Below are positions 29,850 to 40,691 of a stretch of DNA of 64,000 nt, piece by piece; position 1 is the first letter of the stretch; each line of letters begins with the position of its first letter. A program made the position numbers and the translations under genes. This DNA comes from an uncultured Clostridia bacterium (GTDB lineage: Bacteria > Bacillota > Clostridia > Christensenellales > Borkfalkiaceae): the NCBI GenBank assembly GCA_947629575.1, contig CANREF010000003.1, positions 62,001 through 126,000 on the forward strand, in the 5' to 3' direction. The notes under the pieces were generated by a model. The model was not told the DNA's origin. It was given only the letters and a program-made list of their open reading frames with translations, and searched no databases.

Positions 29850-30547
29850 GAGAGGTCCTCATCACGGGCGGAACGCGCGGCATCGGGCTCGCCTGCGTGG
29901 AGAGATTCCTCGCCGCGGGTGATCGGGTCACCGCCCTTTGGTCGCGGGACGAAGAGGCGGCGAAGCGGGCGCAGGAGCGCTTCCCCGCAGCGCGTTTTTT
30001 GCGTGCGGATGTCGCAAAAGAGGGGGACGTACAGCGAATTTTTGAACAAATTTCCCTTCTCGACGTGCTGGTGAACAATGCGGGGATCTCCCTGTTTGCA
30101 CAGGTGCAGGACACCGCGCTTTCCGATTGGGAACGAGTTCTTTCGGTGAATGCGGGCGGCACGTTTTTATGCTGCAAATACGCAGTGAAAAAATTCCTCG
30201 CGCGGGGGGAGGGGGCTATCGTCAATATCTCTTCGGTTTGGGGAGAGACGGGCGGAAGCTGCGAGAGCGCCTATTCCGCCTCCAAGGGGGCGGTCATCGC
30301 CTTTACGAAGGCGCTCGCAAAGGAGCTCGCTCCCTCTTTTGTCACCGTGAACTGCGTCTGCCCGGGGGCGATCGACACCGAGATGAATGCGCGGCTGTCC
30401 GATGCGGAAAGGCGGGCGCTGGCGGAGGAGATCCCGCTCGGAAGGTTCGGGCGCGCGGAAGAGGTCGCGCAGGCGGTGTTCTTCCTCGCAGGCAGCCGCT
30501 ATACGACGGGACAGGCGATCGGCATAAACGGCGGATTTCATATCTGA
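29846..30547 (+). CDS. short-chain dehydrogenase/reductase (FabG-like)
   Basis: LITGGTRGIGLACVERF, NNAGIS, YSASKGAVIAFTKALAKELAPS. Confidence 0.88.
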   Translation: MREVLITGGTRGIGLACVERFLAAGDRVTALWSRDEEAAKRAQERFPAARFLRADVAKEGDVQRIFEQISLLDVLVNNAGISLFAQVQDTALSDWERVLSVNAGGTFLCCKYAVKKFLARGEGAIVNISSVWGETGGSCESAYSASKGAVIAFTKALAKELAPSFVTVNCVCPGAIDTEMNARLSDAERRALAEEIPLGRFGRAEEVAQAVFFLAGSRYTTGQAIGINGGFHI

Positions 30548-30583
30548 ACGCGGGCATTTTCGGCTCTGCAAGGCATAGGACGG

Positions 30584-30629
30584 CAGATCCCCCCTTCGGT
30601 AAAGTTCGGCTTTACGGAGGGGGGATCTG
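30584..30629. terminator. hairpin downstream of FabG-like gene
   Basis: CAGATCCCCCCTTCGGTAAAG-TTCGG-CTTTACGGAGGGGGGATCTG. Confidence 0.65.
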
Positions 30630-30685
30630 AAAATATTTTCCAAAAAAAAGGAGTTTCGGGCTTCCGCGTCGAATTAAATATTGTT

Positions 30686-31678
30686 ATGAAGGAAAAAATC
30701 TACGAGAAGGAACACGCATATTTTTCTCCCTTTGCAAAGCTGTCCGACGAGAGCGCGGGCAGGCTGCGCGAGGAAGAACCCTGCATGATGCGCACCGATT
30801 TCCAGCGGGATCGGGACAGGATCATCTACTCCAAGGCGTTTCTCAGGCTCAAGAACAAGACGCAGGTCTTCTTTGCGCCCGACGGGGATCATTACATGTC
30901 CCGCCTCACTCATACGCTGGACGTCTCGCAGATCGCCCGTTCTTTGGCGCGCTGTCTTTCCCTCAATGAAGATCTGTGCGAGGCGATCGCCCTCGGGCAC
31001 GATTTGGGGCACACCCCCTTCGGGCACGTAGGGGAACGGCTTTTGAACGATCTCGCACCCTGCGGTTTCCGTCACAACGAGCAGAGCCTCCGCGTGGTGG
31101 ACAAGCTCGAAAAGGACGGCAGGGGGCTCAATCTCACCTATGAGGTCCGCAGCGGCATCCTCAACCACACCCCCGCGGGCACTCCCGAGACGCTCGAGGC
31201 GGAGGTCGTGCGCTACGCCGATCTCATCGCCTATATCAACCACGACATCGAGGACGCGATCCGCGCGGGCTTCCTCACAGCGGAGGAACTTCCCAAGGAC
31301 GCGATCGCCCTCTTCGGACAGCATACCTCCGAGCGCATCAATACCGCCATCCTCGATATTTATCGGGAATCGTTCGGCAAACCCTTTGTGCGGATGTCCA
31401 AGGAGATGTCCGAGGCGCTCGACGCCCTCAAATCGTTCATGTTCAAGCATGTCTATGAGGAGGCGAACAAACTCATTCAGGAGAGCGCAAAGCGCATGCT
31501 CGGCGCTCTGTACGACTATTTCATCCAAAGTCCCGAACAGCTCCCGCCTCTTTATCTGCGTCTCCTCGAGGAAGACGGCAAGGAGAGGGCGGTGTGCGAC
31601 TACCTCTCCTCCATGACGGACAGATACGCCGTCAACCTCTTCAAGTCGCTCTATGTGCCGCGGGAGGGGAGCGTATGA
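30686..31678 (+). CDS. dgt: deoxyguanosinetriphosphate triphosphohydrolase-like HD protein
   Basis: RLTHTLDVSQIARSLARCL, ALGHDLGHTPFGHVGERLLN; upstream of dnaG. Confidence 0.92.
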   Translation: MKEKIYEKEHAYFSPFAKLSDESAGRLREEEPCMMRTDFQRDRDRIIYSKAFLRLKNKTQVFFAPDGDHYMSRLTHTLDVSQIARSLARCLSLNEDLCEAIALGHDLGHTPFGHVGERLLNDLAPCGFRHNEQSLRVVDKLEKDGRGLNLTYEVRSGILNHTPAGTPETLEAEVVRYADLIAYINHDIEDAIRAGFLTAEELPKDAIALFGQHTSERINTAILDIYRESFGKPFVRMSKEMSEALDALKSFMFKHVYEEANKLIQESAKRMLGALYDYFIQSPEQLPPLYLRLLEEDGKERAVCDYLSSMTDRYAVNLFKSLYVPREGSV

Positions 31679-33444
31679 GCGAGAGCGAATACAGCCGCTT
31701 TCTCTCTGTCTTGAAGGAGAAGAACGATATCGTAGAGGTCATCGGCTCGTACATAAAATTGGACAGGCGCGGATATAATTTTTGGGCGTGCTGTCCCTTT
31801 CATCATGAAAAGACCCCCTCCTTCTCCGTGAATGCCGCAGACAGGTACTACCACTGTTTCGGCTGCGGCGTCTCGGGAGACGTCATCGGGTTCGTCAAAG
31901 AGTATGAAAATATCGACTTCCGTCAGGCGGTGGAGATCCTTGCCGCCCGTGCGGGGCTGGAAGTGCCCGCCTTCGACAACCGTTCCGCGGAGGAGACCCA
32001 AAAGCGCAAGGAAAAGAGGGACAGGCTGCTCTCCCTCATGAAGGACGCGGCGCGCTTCTATCTCAACAACCTCTGGTCGGGGAAGGCGGAGCCGCATCTC
32101 GAATATCTCACCAAGCGCAGGATCGAGCCCGTCACCATGAAGAAGTTCGGGCTGGGCGCTTCCCTCGATTTTCGTTCCCTGCCCGAATATCTGCTCGGCA
32201 AGGGCTATACCCCCGAGGAATGCGCCGAGAGCGGCGCATGCGGCAGATCGGACGACGGCAGGCTCTTCGACGCCATCGGCGGCAGGCTCGTCATTCCCAT
32301 CATCAACAATATGGACGAGGTGATCGCCTTCGGCGGCAGAGTCCTCGTCAAGAGCGATCGGGCAAAGTACAAGAACACCCGCGATACCCTCCTCTTCGAT
32401 AAACGCAAAAATCTCTACAACATCAACCTCGTCAAACGGGAAAAACGTGCGGGGGCGCTCCCGGGGATCATCATGCTCGAAGGATATATGGATGTGATCT
32501 CCCTCTATCAGGCGGGCTTCCGCAATGTCGTTGCGAGCATGGGAACGTCGCTCACCAAGGAGCAGGTGCGGCTGTGCAAGCGCTATACCGACAACGTGTT
32601 CATAAGCTACGACGGCGATGCGGCGGGGCAGTCGGCAAACCTGCGCGGACTCAAACTCCTCGAAGACGAGGGGATCAGGCTGCGCGTAGTGCCCCTTCCC
32701 GAGGGAATGGACCCCGATGACGTCATTGTCCGCCAAGGCGCGGAGGGATACCGCAACTGTCTCAACGCGGCGATGCCGCTCATCGATTACCGCATCCTCT
32801 CCGCCAAGCGGAAATACGATCTTTCCCGCACCGACGAGAAGAGGGAATTCATCAAGGAAGTCCTTCCCATCGTGCGGGAAGGGGAGAGCGCCACCGAACG
32901 GGAGGAGCTGCTCCGCAAGATCTCCAAAGAGGCGGACGTGAGCCTCGGCGCGCTCATGCGCGATCTGGAGACCGTGCCGAAGAGCGATCCGCCCCCTCCC
33001 CAAAAACCTACCGCGGCGAAGGAGGAGAGCCGAGAAAAAAAGGCGGAACTGTTCGTGCTCGCCGCCTGCCTGTTTTCCCGCCCCTACGCCCTCGGATGCG
33101 ATCCGCTTGCATTCAGCTTCGGGAGCGAGACGCTGGAAAGGGTGGCGGAATTCATTGCCGCGGAGCGGGAGAAGGGGAAGGTCCGTCCGAGCGATCTGTT
33201 CGATCTGTTCGGCTCGGAAGACCCCGAGATCGGCGAGCTCCTCGGGCTCAACGACGGCGACCTCGAGACGGCGCAGGCGGAGAGATATTTCCGCGATTGC
33301 GTGCGGCTTCTGCGCCGCAGGGACATCGAGCAGCAGATCGCGATCTGCCGCGAGGGGAGCGAGCAGGCGGAGACGGAAGAGGAGCGGAAGGAATGCCTGA
33401 GCCGTCTCATGGAACTTACCAAAAAACTTTCAAGCATCAAATAA
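31675..33444 (+). CDS. dnaG: DNA primase
   Basis: [56 protein letters not shown]. Confidence 0.97.
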   Translation: MSESEYSRFLSVLKEKNDIVEVIGSYIKLDRRGYNFWACCPFHHEKTPSFSVNAADRYYHCFGCGVSGDVIGFVKEYENIDFRQAVEILAARAGLEVPAFDNRSAEETQKRKEKRDRLLSLMKDAARFYLNNLWSGKAEPHLEYLTKRRIEPVTMKKFGLGASLDFRSLPEYLLGKGYTPEECAESGACGRSDDGRLFDAIGGRLVIPIINNMDEVIAFGGRVLVKSDRAKYKNTRDTLLFDKRKNLYNINLVKREKRAGALPGIIMLEGYMDVISLYQAGFRNVVASMGTSLTKEQVRLCKRYTDNVFISYDGDAAGQSANLRGLKLLEDEGIRLRVVPLPEGMDPDDVIVRQGAEGYRNCLNAAMPLIDYRILSAKRKYDLSRTDEKREFIKEVLPIVREGESATEREELLRKISKEADVSLGALMRDLETVPKSDPPPPQKPTAAKEESREKKAELFVLAACLFSRPYALGCDPLAFSFGSETLERVAEFIAAEREKGKVRPSDLFDLFGSEDPEIGELLGLNDGDLETAQAERYFRDCVRLLRRRDIEQQIAICREGSEQAETEEERKECLSRLMELTKKLSSIK

Positions 33445-33457
33445 TCAGGAGAAAGGA

Positions 33458-34513
33458 ATGGAAATCACCGAACAAAAGCTGGACGAGATCATCGATAGCA
33501 TCGCGGCGCCCTACAGAATGAAGGGCAGTATCTCCACGAGTGCGCTGTGGGACATCCTCGAAAAATATGACTTTACTCCCGTTCAGATCGAGCAGGTGTA
33601 CAGAGCCTTGCCCGAGCGCGGGGTGCAGATCTTCGACGAAGAAGAGAGAGACAAGGAACTGTTCGAACAGGCGCTCTCGGATATCGGGCTCGACGATCCC
33701 GTGAAAATGTATCTGAAGGACATCGGCAGAGTGCCCCTTCTTACTACCGACGAGGAAGTGGAACTTGCCCGCAGGATGCAGGAGGGGGACGAGGCGGCAA
33801 AACAGCGCCTCTCCGAGGCGAATCTCCGTCTCGTCGTCTCCATTGCCAAGAGATATGTGGGAAGGGGGATGCTCTTTCTCGATCTCATTCAGGAGGGCAA
33901 TTTGGGGCTCATGAAGGCGGTGGAGAAGTTCGACTATCAGAAGGGCTTCAAGTTTTCCACCTATGCCACATGGTGGATCCGCCAGTCCATCACCCGCGCG
34001 ATCGCCGATCAGGCGCGCACCATCCGTATCCCCGTGCACATGGTGGAGACCATCAACCGTCTCACCCGCGTTTCGCGTATGCTCCTTCAGGAGAACGGCA
34101 GAGAGCCCACTCCCGAGGAGATCGCCGAAGCCATGGAGATCGACGTTGCGCGCGTAAGGGAGATCCAGAAGATCGCGCAGGATCCCGTCTCCTTGGAGAC
34201 CCCCATCGGCGAAGAGGAGGACTCCCACCTCGGGGACTTCATCGAGGACGACAAGACGCAGACGCCGGGGGACAGCGTTGCCTTCATCATGCTCAAGGAG
34301 CAGCTCCTCGGCGTGCTCGACACCCTCACCCCCCGCGAGGAGAAGGTGCTTCGGCTTCGCTACGGCATCGACGACGGCAAGCCCCGCACTTTAGAAGAGG
34401 TGGGCAGGGAATTCAACGTCACGCGTGAACGTATCCGTCAGATCGAGGCGAAGGCGCTTCGGAAACTTCGCCATCCCTCGCGCAGCAAGCGTCTGAGAGA
34501 TTTTCTCGACTGA
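33458..34513 (+). CDS. rpoD: RNA polymerase primary sigma factor
   Basis: [80 protein letters not shown]. Confidence 0.98.
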   Translation: MEITEQKLDEIIDSIAAPYRMKGSISTSALWDILEKYDFTPVQIEQVYRALPERGVQIFDEEERDKELFEQALSDIGLDDPVKMYLKDIGRVPLLTTDEEVELARRMQEGDEAAKQRLSEANLRLVVSIAKRYVGRGMLFLDLIQEGNLGLMKAVEKFDYQKGFKFSTYATWWIRQSITRAIADQARTIRIPVHMVETINRLTRVSRMLLQENGREPTPEEIAEAMEIDVARVREIQKIAQDPVSLETPIGEEEDSHLGDFIEDDKTQTPGDSVAFIMLKEQLLGVLDTLTPREEKVLRLRYGIDDGKPRTLEEVGREFNVTRERIRQIEAKALRKLRHPSRSKRLRDFLD

Positions 34514-35187
34514 TGACGGAGCGGATCGCCCATATCTGTGCGGCGGCGGTCAAGGCGCGCGTCTTTGCGGACGTGGGCTGCGATCACGGCTATATGACGC
34601 AGTACATGCTCAGAAACGGGCTGTGCGAGAGGGCATACATCTCGGACATCAGCGCGAAGAGCCTCAAAAAGGCGGAGAGACTGCTTGCCCGCTACATCGC
34701 AGAGGGTAGGTGTATCCCCGTCGTTGCGGACGGGCTCGACGGCTTGCCCGAGCCGTGCGACTTCGTTCTCATCGCGGGGCTGGGCGGAGAGGAGATCGTG
34801 AAGATCCTTCGGCGGGCTTACCTTCCCTCCCGCTTTCTCTTGCAGCCCATGAAAAACAGCGAAAAACTGCGCCGCTACCTTGTGGGCTGCGGCGCGAAGA
34901 TCGAGCTCGATCACACCTTCTCCGAGGGAGAAGAGAGGCGCAAATATTACGACCTCATCTTGGGCAGCGCCGAGGGAGGGGACTTTTATACCGAGCGGGA
35001 ATTCCGTTTCGGGCGGGACAATCTCAACGGCAGTTCGCCCTATCCCTTTCTCTTTCAGATGAAGGAGGAATTGGAGAAGACGAAGGCGCGGCTCTCCCTT
35101 GCGCTGCGGGAGGGGAGCAGGGACGCCCTTTTGAGGCGTCAAGCGGAATTGGAGGAAGTCATCTATGAAGTTGAAAGAAGTCTATGA
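34513..35187 (+). CDS. trmK: tRNA (adenine22-N1)-methyltransferase family protein
   Basis: FADVGCDHGYMTQYML, VLIAGLGGEEIVKILRRA; between rpoD and nif3. Confidence 0.9.
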   Translation: MTERIAHICAAAVKARVFADVGCDHGYMTQYMLRNGLCERAYISDISAKSLKKAERLLARYIAEGRCIPVVADGLDGLPEPCDFVLIAGLGGEEIVKILRRAYLPSRFLLQPMKNSEKLRRYLVGCGAKIELDHTFSEGEERRKYYDLILGSAEGGDFYTEREFRFGRDNLNGSSPYPFLFQMKEELEKTKARLSLALREGSRDALLRRQAELEEVIYEVERSL

Positions 35188-35938
35188 GACCGCGGACGGG
35201 CTCGCGCCCTTTGCGCTTTCGCGGGAACTCATCGAAAAATACGGACACTACGACAACAGCGGCGTCATGCTCGACTGCGGCAGAGAAGTTGAGGGGGTGC
35301 TGTTTTCCCTCGATCTGTCCCTTGCCGCCGTTGCGGAGGCGAAAGAGCGCGGCTGCAACTGTATCTTCACCCATCATCCCGCCATTTGGGAGGGGGTGAA
35401 ACATCTTACCGAAGAGGATACGCCCGCCCTCTTTGCCTGCGTGAAGGCGGGCATTTCGGTGCTCTCGGCGCATCTCAATCTCGACGCCGCGCAGGAAGGC
35501 ATCGACGAGAGCCTCATGCGCGGGCTGGGCGGGGAAGCGCCCATTGCCGTCATGCAGCAGCTTTCGCTCGGCGGCTACGGCAGAGTGTACGACCTTCCCG
35601 AGCGCCCCTTGGAACAATTCGTCGCCCATATCCGCACGGAGTTTGAAACGGAGAGGATCGTCTGTTACGGCGAAAGGACGGTGAAGCGGGTGGCGAGCTT
35701 CTGCGGCGGCGGATTTGACGGCGGCTCTCTCGCCTTCGCCCTCGCCCACGGCGCGGACACCATTGTCTCCTCGGACGGCAAACATCATCTCATCGCCGAC
35801 GCGGCGGAGAGGGGGCTGAACGTCGTACTGCTCACACACTACGCGGCGGAAGTTTACGGTCTGCGGAAATTTTTCACCCGTATGAAGGAGAAACTCACCG
35901 TTCCCTGTTTCTTCTTTTCGGATGAACGGCTCATATAA
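35165..35938 (+). CDS. Nif3-like dinuclear metal center hexameric protein
   Basis: CIFTHHPAIWEGVKHL, SAHLNLDAAQEGIDESL, CGGGFDGGSLAFALAHGADTIVSSDGKHH. Confidence 0.92.
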   Translation: MKLKEVYETADGLAPFALSRELIEKYGHYDNSGVMLDCGREVEGVLFSLDLSLAAVAEAKERGCNCIFTHHPAIWEGVKHLTEEDTPALFACVKAGISVLSAHLNLDAAQEGIDESLMRGLGGEAPIAVMQQLSLGGYGRVYDLPERPLEQFVAHIRTEFETERIVCYGERTVKRVASFCGGGFDGGSLAFALAHGADTIVSSDGKHHLIADAAERGLNVVLLTHYAAEVYGLRKFFTRMKEKLTVPCFFFSDERLI

Positions 35939-35965
35939 GAAAAAACCATAAGGCAGGAAATAGAA

Positions 35966-36667
35966 ATGGCTGTATTTAAGGAATTATTGGAATACCAGAA
36001 GGTGGACGGCGAGCTCAGGAAGATCGAGCAGGAACTCGCGCAGAGCGACGAACGCAAAAAATTCGTGCAGGCAAAGAAGTTCATGGAGACGGCGGCGGAG
36101 AAGCTCGAATCGCAGGACAACCGCGCCCGCAATCTCAAGGCGCACGTTGCAAAGCTCAGCGAGGAGTTCGAGGAGATCGGCAAGAACATCTCCGAATATG
36201 CCGAGCTCGACGAACTTGTCGAGAGCGGCGGGGATATCGCCTTCTACAAAAAGAGCGTTCAGAACCTCGTGGACAGGCTGCGCGCGATGAAGGGGGAGAT
36301 CGCCCAACTCAATGCGGACATCGAGGCCGCCTGCGAAGAGTACAAAAAGATGAAAAAGCAGACGATCGCCATGCAGAAGCAGTACAAGGAGTACAACGAA
36401 AAATATAAGGAAGTCCGCTCCTCCCGTGCCGAAGAGGTACAAAAAATCAATGAACGTCTCGAAAAAATCGGTGCAAATATCCCGCCCGAGATCCTCGAGC
36501 GGTACAAGGCGAAGCGCAAGGACAAGATCTTCCCCGTGGTCGCTCCCCTCATGGGCGACATGTGCATCTGCGGCATGAATTTTTCTCTCGCCCAGCAGGG
36601 CGCTCTCGCAGGCGGCGGGGTCATCGAATGCGAACATTGCCGCCGTTTCATCTATAAAGAAAACTGA
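35966..36667 (+). CDS. coiled-coil C4-type zinc ribbon protein
   Basis: Long coiled coil followed by CICGMNFSLAQQ...IECEHCRRFIY. Confidence 0.85.
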   Translation: MAVFKELLEYQKVDGELRKIEQELAQSDERKKFVQAKKFMETAAEKLESQDNRARNLKAHVAKLSEEFEEIGKNISEYAELDELVESGGDIAFYKKSVQNLVDRLRAMKGEIAQLNADIEAACEEYKKMKKQTIAMQKQYKEYNEKYKEVRSSRAEEVQKINERLEKIGANIPPEILERYKAKRKDKIFPVVAPLMGDMCICGMNFSLAQQGALAGGGVIECEHCRRFIYKEN

Positions 36668-36711
36668 GATCTGTATTGGCGACAGAGCGGTCTCGGCGCA
36701 TAAAATGACGT

Positions 36712-37722
36712 ATGCAAAAAACCTGTGCCGAGATCTCTTTGAACACCGTTGTCCGCAATGCCGCGCTCGTGCGGGAATATGCAAACGCCCCCCTCATCGC
36801 CGTCGTCAAGGACGACGCCTACGGTCACGGCGCGGAGGCGGTCGCCCATGCGCTCGAGGGCGTTGCGGAGATGTTCGCCGTCTCCACCGCAGAGGAGGGT
36901 GCGGCGCTCCGCACGGCGGGGATCGGCAAGGAGATCCTGCTCTTCACCCCCCTTCTGACGGAGGAGGAGATCGTGCGGGCAGATGCCTACCGTCTCACGC
37001 CGACCCTTTCCTCGATCGCCGCTTTCGATCTGTTTGTGAGAGCGGCTGATAGGTTCGGGCTCTCGCGGCGGGTGCAGCTCTCCTTCAATACGGGGATGAA
37101 CCGCTACGGCTTCCGCCCCGAGCGCACCGCCTCGGTGATGCGCAAAGCGCAGGAGTGCGGTTTGGAGGTTGAGGGCATCTATTCCCACTTTTATCTGCCC
37201 GAGAACGAGGAGGCGCGGGAGGAACAATACCGCCTCTTTTCGCAAGTCCGCGAGCGGGCGGCGGGGTTCTTCCCCGCGGCGAAGTTCCACCTCTCGGCAA
37301 CGGGGGGGATCTTAGCGGGGAACAAATATAATTTCGATATGGTACGCTGCGGGATCGCGCTCTACGGCTATCTGCCGTCCGCATTTGCGGGGGCGCTTCC
37401 CGTCCGTCCCGCCATGAAGGTGTACGCCTCCGTCACGCGGCGGGGAAAATTTGCGGGAGGAGGCGTCGGCTATGCCGCGGCCGAGGGGGACTTCGGACGT
37501 TTGAACACCCTTTCGGCGGGCTACGGGAGCGGATTTTTCCGCGCGGGCGGGCTCGGCGTCGGGAAACTCTGCATGGACGCAGCCATCCGCGAGGGGGACG
37601 CTCCTTTCGGAAGAAGGGTCTGCATTCTCAGGGACGCCGCCGAATATGCGGCAAAACAGGGCACTACGGCATATGAAGTGCTCGTGTGCGTCGGTAGGGC
37701 AGCCGAGAAGAGGTACGTTTAA
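36712..37722 (+). CDS. alr: alanine racemase-like PLP enzyme
   Basis: LIAVVKDDAYGHGAEAVA, FNTGMNRYGFRP, VRCGIALYGYLPS, GKLCMDAAI. Confidence 0.82.
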   Translation: MQKTCAEISLNTVVRNAALVREYANAPLIAVVKDDAYGHGAEAVAHALEGVAEMFAVSTAEEGAALRTAGIGKEILLFTPLLTEEEIVRADAYRLTPTLSSIAAFDLFVRAADRFGLSRRVQLSFNTGMNRYGFRPERTASVMRKAQECGLEVEGIYSHFYLPENEEAREEQYRLFSQVRERAAGFFPAAKFHLSATGGILAGNKYNFDMVRCGIALYGYLPSAFAGALPVRPAMKVYASVTRRGKFAGGGVGYAAAEGDFGRLNTLSAGYGSGFFRAGGLGVGKLCMDAAIREGDAPFGRRVCILRDAAEYAAKQGTTAYEVLVCVGRAAEKRYV

Positions 37723-37800
37723 GACCTCTTGCGGGACAAGCCCCCTTAGGCTGCAAAACCTTCTTTTATAAAAGCGGAAAAAACAACAAGGGGAACTGAT

Positions 37801-38601
37801 ATGCTGAACGAAGCACCCGAAAAACAAAAAGAGGTCAAACCCCTCACGAAGATGAGGCTCTTCAGGCGGAACACATGGGAATGTTTCCGCCGCGCGGTGA
37901 CGCCGTTTTTGATGTATTTCTTTATGAGCCTCATCATGATCGCCTGTCAGGCGATCGGCAACGCGTGGGCGCGGATCATCCTCGGGATCTTGTGCATCTT
38001 GGCGGGAGCGTTCTTCAACGGACATCTGCTCTACCATTGCGGGGTCAAACACTACTGTGATTTTCTCAGCGGCGAAGCGCGCAGAAGGGACGTTCTGTTT
38101 GGCGCAAAGGACACCGCCGATCATCATCCCGAGCGGGAGTACCGCCCGTGGAAGGGATTTGTCATCGGCTTCTTTGTAGGGCTTCCCGTCCTCATCCTCG
38201 GAACGCTCTCGGGATTTTTCTATGACCGCTTGGGCGGGGACATCAGCGGGAGCACGGGCGCAAGTTTCTCCCAACTCGCGCTTGTCATGCTCGCGGGCTG
38301 GGCGATCGTGCCCGTCACATGGTTCGGCAGCAGGACGAACGCCGAGGGCGTGCCCGTCGGGTTGAAGGCGAGCCCCTTCTGGTCTCTGCTCTTCATCCTC
38401 CTTCCCATTGCGGTGAGCGGCGTCTTCTACATCATCGGCGCGCTCCGCGAACGGGACAGACGGTTGGAGACGGAGGCGCGCGTCGAACGGGTGAAGGCCG
38501 CCCGCGAAGAGGCGCGGCAGAGGGCGCAGCAGGAAGCGCAGCAGCACATCCAGACGGAGGAACAGCGCAAGAAGACCTTGCAGAGCAAGAAGAAAAAATA
38601 A
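37801..38601 (+). CDS. hypothetical multi-pass membrane protein with charged C-terminal coiled tail
   Basis: Hydrophobic segments MYFFMSLIMIACQAIG, IILGILCILAGAFF, GFVIGFFVGLPVLILGTLSGFF; C-terminal ARVERVKAAREEARQRAQQEAQQHIQ. Confidence 0.6.
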   Translation: MLNEAPEKQKEVKPLTKMRLFRRNTWECFRRAVTPFLMYFFMSLIMIACQAIGNAWARIILGILCILAGAFFNGHLLYHCGVKHYCDFLSGEARRRDVLFGAKDTADHHPEREYRPWKGFVIGFFVGLPVLILGTLSGFFYDRLGGDISGSTGASFSQLALVMLAGWAIVPVTWFGSRTNAEGVPVGLKASPFWSLLFILLPIAVSGVFYIIGALRERDRRLETEARVERVKAAREEARQRAQQEAQQHIQTEEQRKKTLQSKKKK

Positions 38602-38637
38602 GGCGCGTCTGCCCTTTTTCTTCGCACAAGAACACAT

Positions 38638-39168
38638 ATGCGCATCATTGCAGGAAAACATCGCGGGCGGGTGCTCGCGGAATTCAAGGGGAAGGACGTC
38701 CGTCCCACCGCCGATCGGGTGAAGGAATCTCTCTTTCAGATCCTCTCCGCCCGCCTTGTGGGGGCGCGCATCCTCGATCTCTTTTGCGGCAGCGGCGCGC
38801 TGGGGCTCGAATGTCTCTCCCGCGGGGCTGCGTCCGTGCAGTTCAACGACAGTTCGGAGGAGAGCCTTGCCCTTGCAAGGAAGAACGCCGCGCGGCTTTT
38901 TGAGGAGGGCGCGTTCACCCGCCTCGACTTCCGCGCCTGCCTTTCCCGCGCGGAGGGGAAGTTCGATCTCATCCTCTCCGATCCGCCCTACGGGCAGGAC
39001 CTTCTTTCTGAGATCCTTTCGCTCGTCAAGGAGAGGGATCTATTGCAACCGAACGGGCTCGTCGTGCACGAGAGCGAGCGGGAGGAGCACCCTTCCGCGG
39101 GCTGGCAGAAGGTGGATCTTCGCAGCTACGGAAGGACGAAAATATACTTTTTCGGGAGGACGTCATGA
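38638..39168 (+). CDS. rsmD: 16S rRNA (guanine966-N2)-methyltransferase RsmD
   Basis: MRIIAGKHRGRVL, RPTADRVKESLFQIL, LDLFCGSGALGLE, LSDPPY. Confidence 0.95.
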   Translation: MRIIAGKHRGRVLAEFKGKDVRPTADRVKESLFQILSARLVGARILDLFCGSGALGLECLSRGAASVQFNDSSEESLALARKNAARLFEEGAFTRLDFRACLSRAEGKFDLILSDPPYGQDLLSEILSLVKERDLLQPNGLVVHESEREEHPSAGWQKVDLRSYGRTKIYFFGRTS

Positions 39169-39653
39169 AAAAATGCGTTTTTGCCGGGACTTTCGATCCC
39201 TTTACGATCGGGCATTTCGAGACGGTGAAAAACTGTCTTGCGCTCTTTGACGAAGTGGTCGTAGCCGTTGCCGAAAACAACGGGAAAAAGCACATGTTCA
39301 CGGCGGAGGAGAGGCTGAAGATGGTCTCTGAGGTGTATGCGGGCGAACCGCGCGTTAAGACCCTGTTTTGGGACGGCGCGATCGTGGACCTTCTCAGAGC
39401 GCAGAATACCCCCTTCTATGTGCGGGGGCTGAGGAATGCCGCCGATTTTGAATACGAGACGAACGATTTTTACGCCAGCCGCGATTTCAACGGGGAAATG
39501 ATCACCCTCTATTTTCCCTCCGAACAGAGGCACATGCACATCAGTTCCACCCTCGTGAAGAATTGTATTCTCTTTCATAAACCCTTTGAACAATATGTCC
39601 CGCCGCGGATATACGAATTGATACAGGAGAAATTATGTTCCGCAAAGAAATAG
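39165..39653 (+). CDS. coaD: pantetheine-phosphate adenylyltransferase
   Basis: FAGTFDPFTIGHFETVKNCLALFDEVVVAVAENNGKK; YVRGLRNAADFEYE; HISSTLVK. Confidence 0.95.
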   Translation: MKKCVFAGTFDPFTIGHFETVKNCLALFDEVVVAVAENNGKKHMFTAEERLKMVSEVYAGEPRVKTLFWDGAIVDLLRAQNTPFYVRGLRNAADFEYETNDFYASRDFNGEMITLYFPSEQRHMHISSTLVKNCILFHKPFEQYVPPRIYELIQEKLCSAKK

Positions 39654-40663
39654 AATTGCCCTCCGCAGAGGAGATCATTGCAGGTCAGCCGCTTCCTTCA
39701 AATCTTGCGGCGATCAAGCGGGAAAGGGATGAGCTTGCCATTGCCGCGCTCACGGGAAGATCGGACAAGCTCCTCCTCATCATCGGGCCGTGCTCGGCGC
39801 ACGAGCCCGCGCCCGTGCTCGAATATGTTCGGCGGCTCGGAAAACTCAACGAACGGGTGAAGGACAAGCTCGTGCTCATTCCCCGCATCTACACGGCGAA
39901 ACCGCGCACCCGCGGCGTGGGCTACAAGGGGATGTTCTCCCAGCCCGACCCCGAACACAGCGAGGATATCCTCAAGGGCATCCGCACCATCCGTTCCCTT
40001 CTTTTGGGGAGCATCGAACAGTCGGGGCTGTCCGCCGCCGACGAGATGCTCTATCCCGAGAATTACGCCTACGTCGAGGACCTCTTGACCTACGTCGCCA
40101 TCGGCGCGCGTTCGAGCGAGAATCAGATGCACCGCCTCGTTTCGAGCGGTATCGAGTTGCCCGTGGGGATCAAGAACCCCATGAGCGGCAGTATCCCCGT
40201 GCTCATCAATTCCATTTTTGCGGCGCAGAGCCCGCAGGTTTTCAAGTATCACAACTGGCAGGTGCATACGGAGGGGAATCCCTTCGCCCATGCCGTTTTG
40301 CGGGGGAGAGTGGACAACTACGGGAACGACATCCCCAACTACCACTACGAGACGGTGATGCAGGTGCTCGAGGGCTATCGCAATACCGAGGGCGGGTTGA
40401 ACAATCCCGCCGTCATCATCGACGCCAACCACTCCAACTCGGGGAAACAGCCCCGCCAACAGATCCGCATCGTGGAAGAGGTCATGCAGAACCGCCTCTA
40501 CGATCCCGACTTCAAGAAGATCGTGAAGGGCTTCATGATCGAAAGTTTTCTCGTGGAGGGCTGTCAGAAGCACGACATCGTGTTCGGGCAGTCCATCACC
40601 GACCCCTGCCTCGGCTGGGAGGACACCGAGAGACTTGTGCTCGACATCGCAGACAAAGCCTGA
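39635..40663 (+). CDS. aroF: class I 3-deoxy-7-phosphoheptulonate synthase
   Basis: LLIIGPCSAHEPAPVLEYVRRL, PRTRGVGYKGMFSQPD, DANHSNSGKQPRQQ, GQSITDPCLGWEDTE. Confidence 0.93.
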   Translation: MFRKEIELPSAEEIIAGQPLPSNLAAIKRERDELAIAALTGRSDKLLLIIGPCSAHEPAPVLEYVRRLGKLNERVKDKLVLIPRIYTAKPRTRGVGYKGMFSQPDPEHSEDILKGIRTIRSLLLGSIEQSGLSAADEMLYPENYAYVEDLLTYVAIGARSSENQMHRLVSSGIELPVGIKNPMSGSIPVLINSIFAAQSPQVFKYHNWQVHTEGNPFAHAVLRGRVDNYGNDIPNYHYETVMQVLEGYRNTEGGLNNPAVIIDANHSNSGKQPRQQIRIVEEVMQNRLYDPDFKKIVKGFMIESFLVEGCQKHDIVFGQSITDPCLGWEDTERLVLDIADKA

Positions 40664-40691
40664 AAAGAAAACAAAAAGGAAGACAAGACAG

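Noticed and set aside
36712-37722. Degenerate/inactive alanine racemase as a highlight
   Set aside because: VVKDDAYGHG, MNRYGF and CMD motifs are kept; divergence in the C-terminal domain is not enough to claim inactivation by eye.
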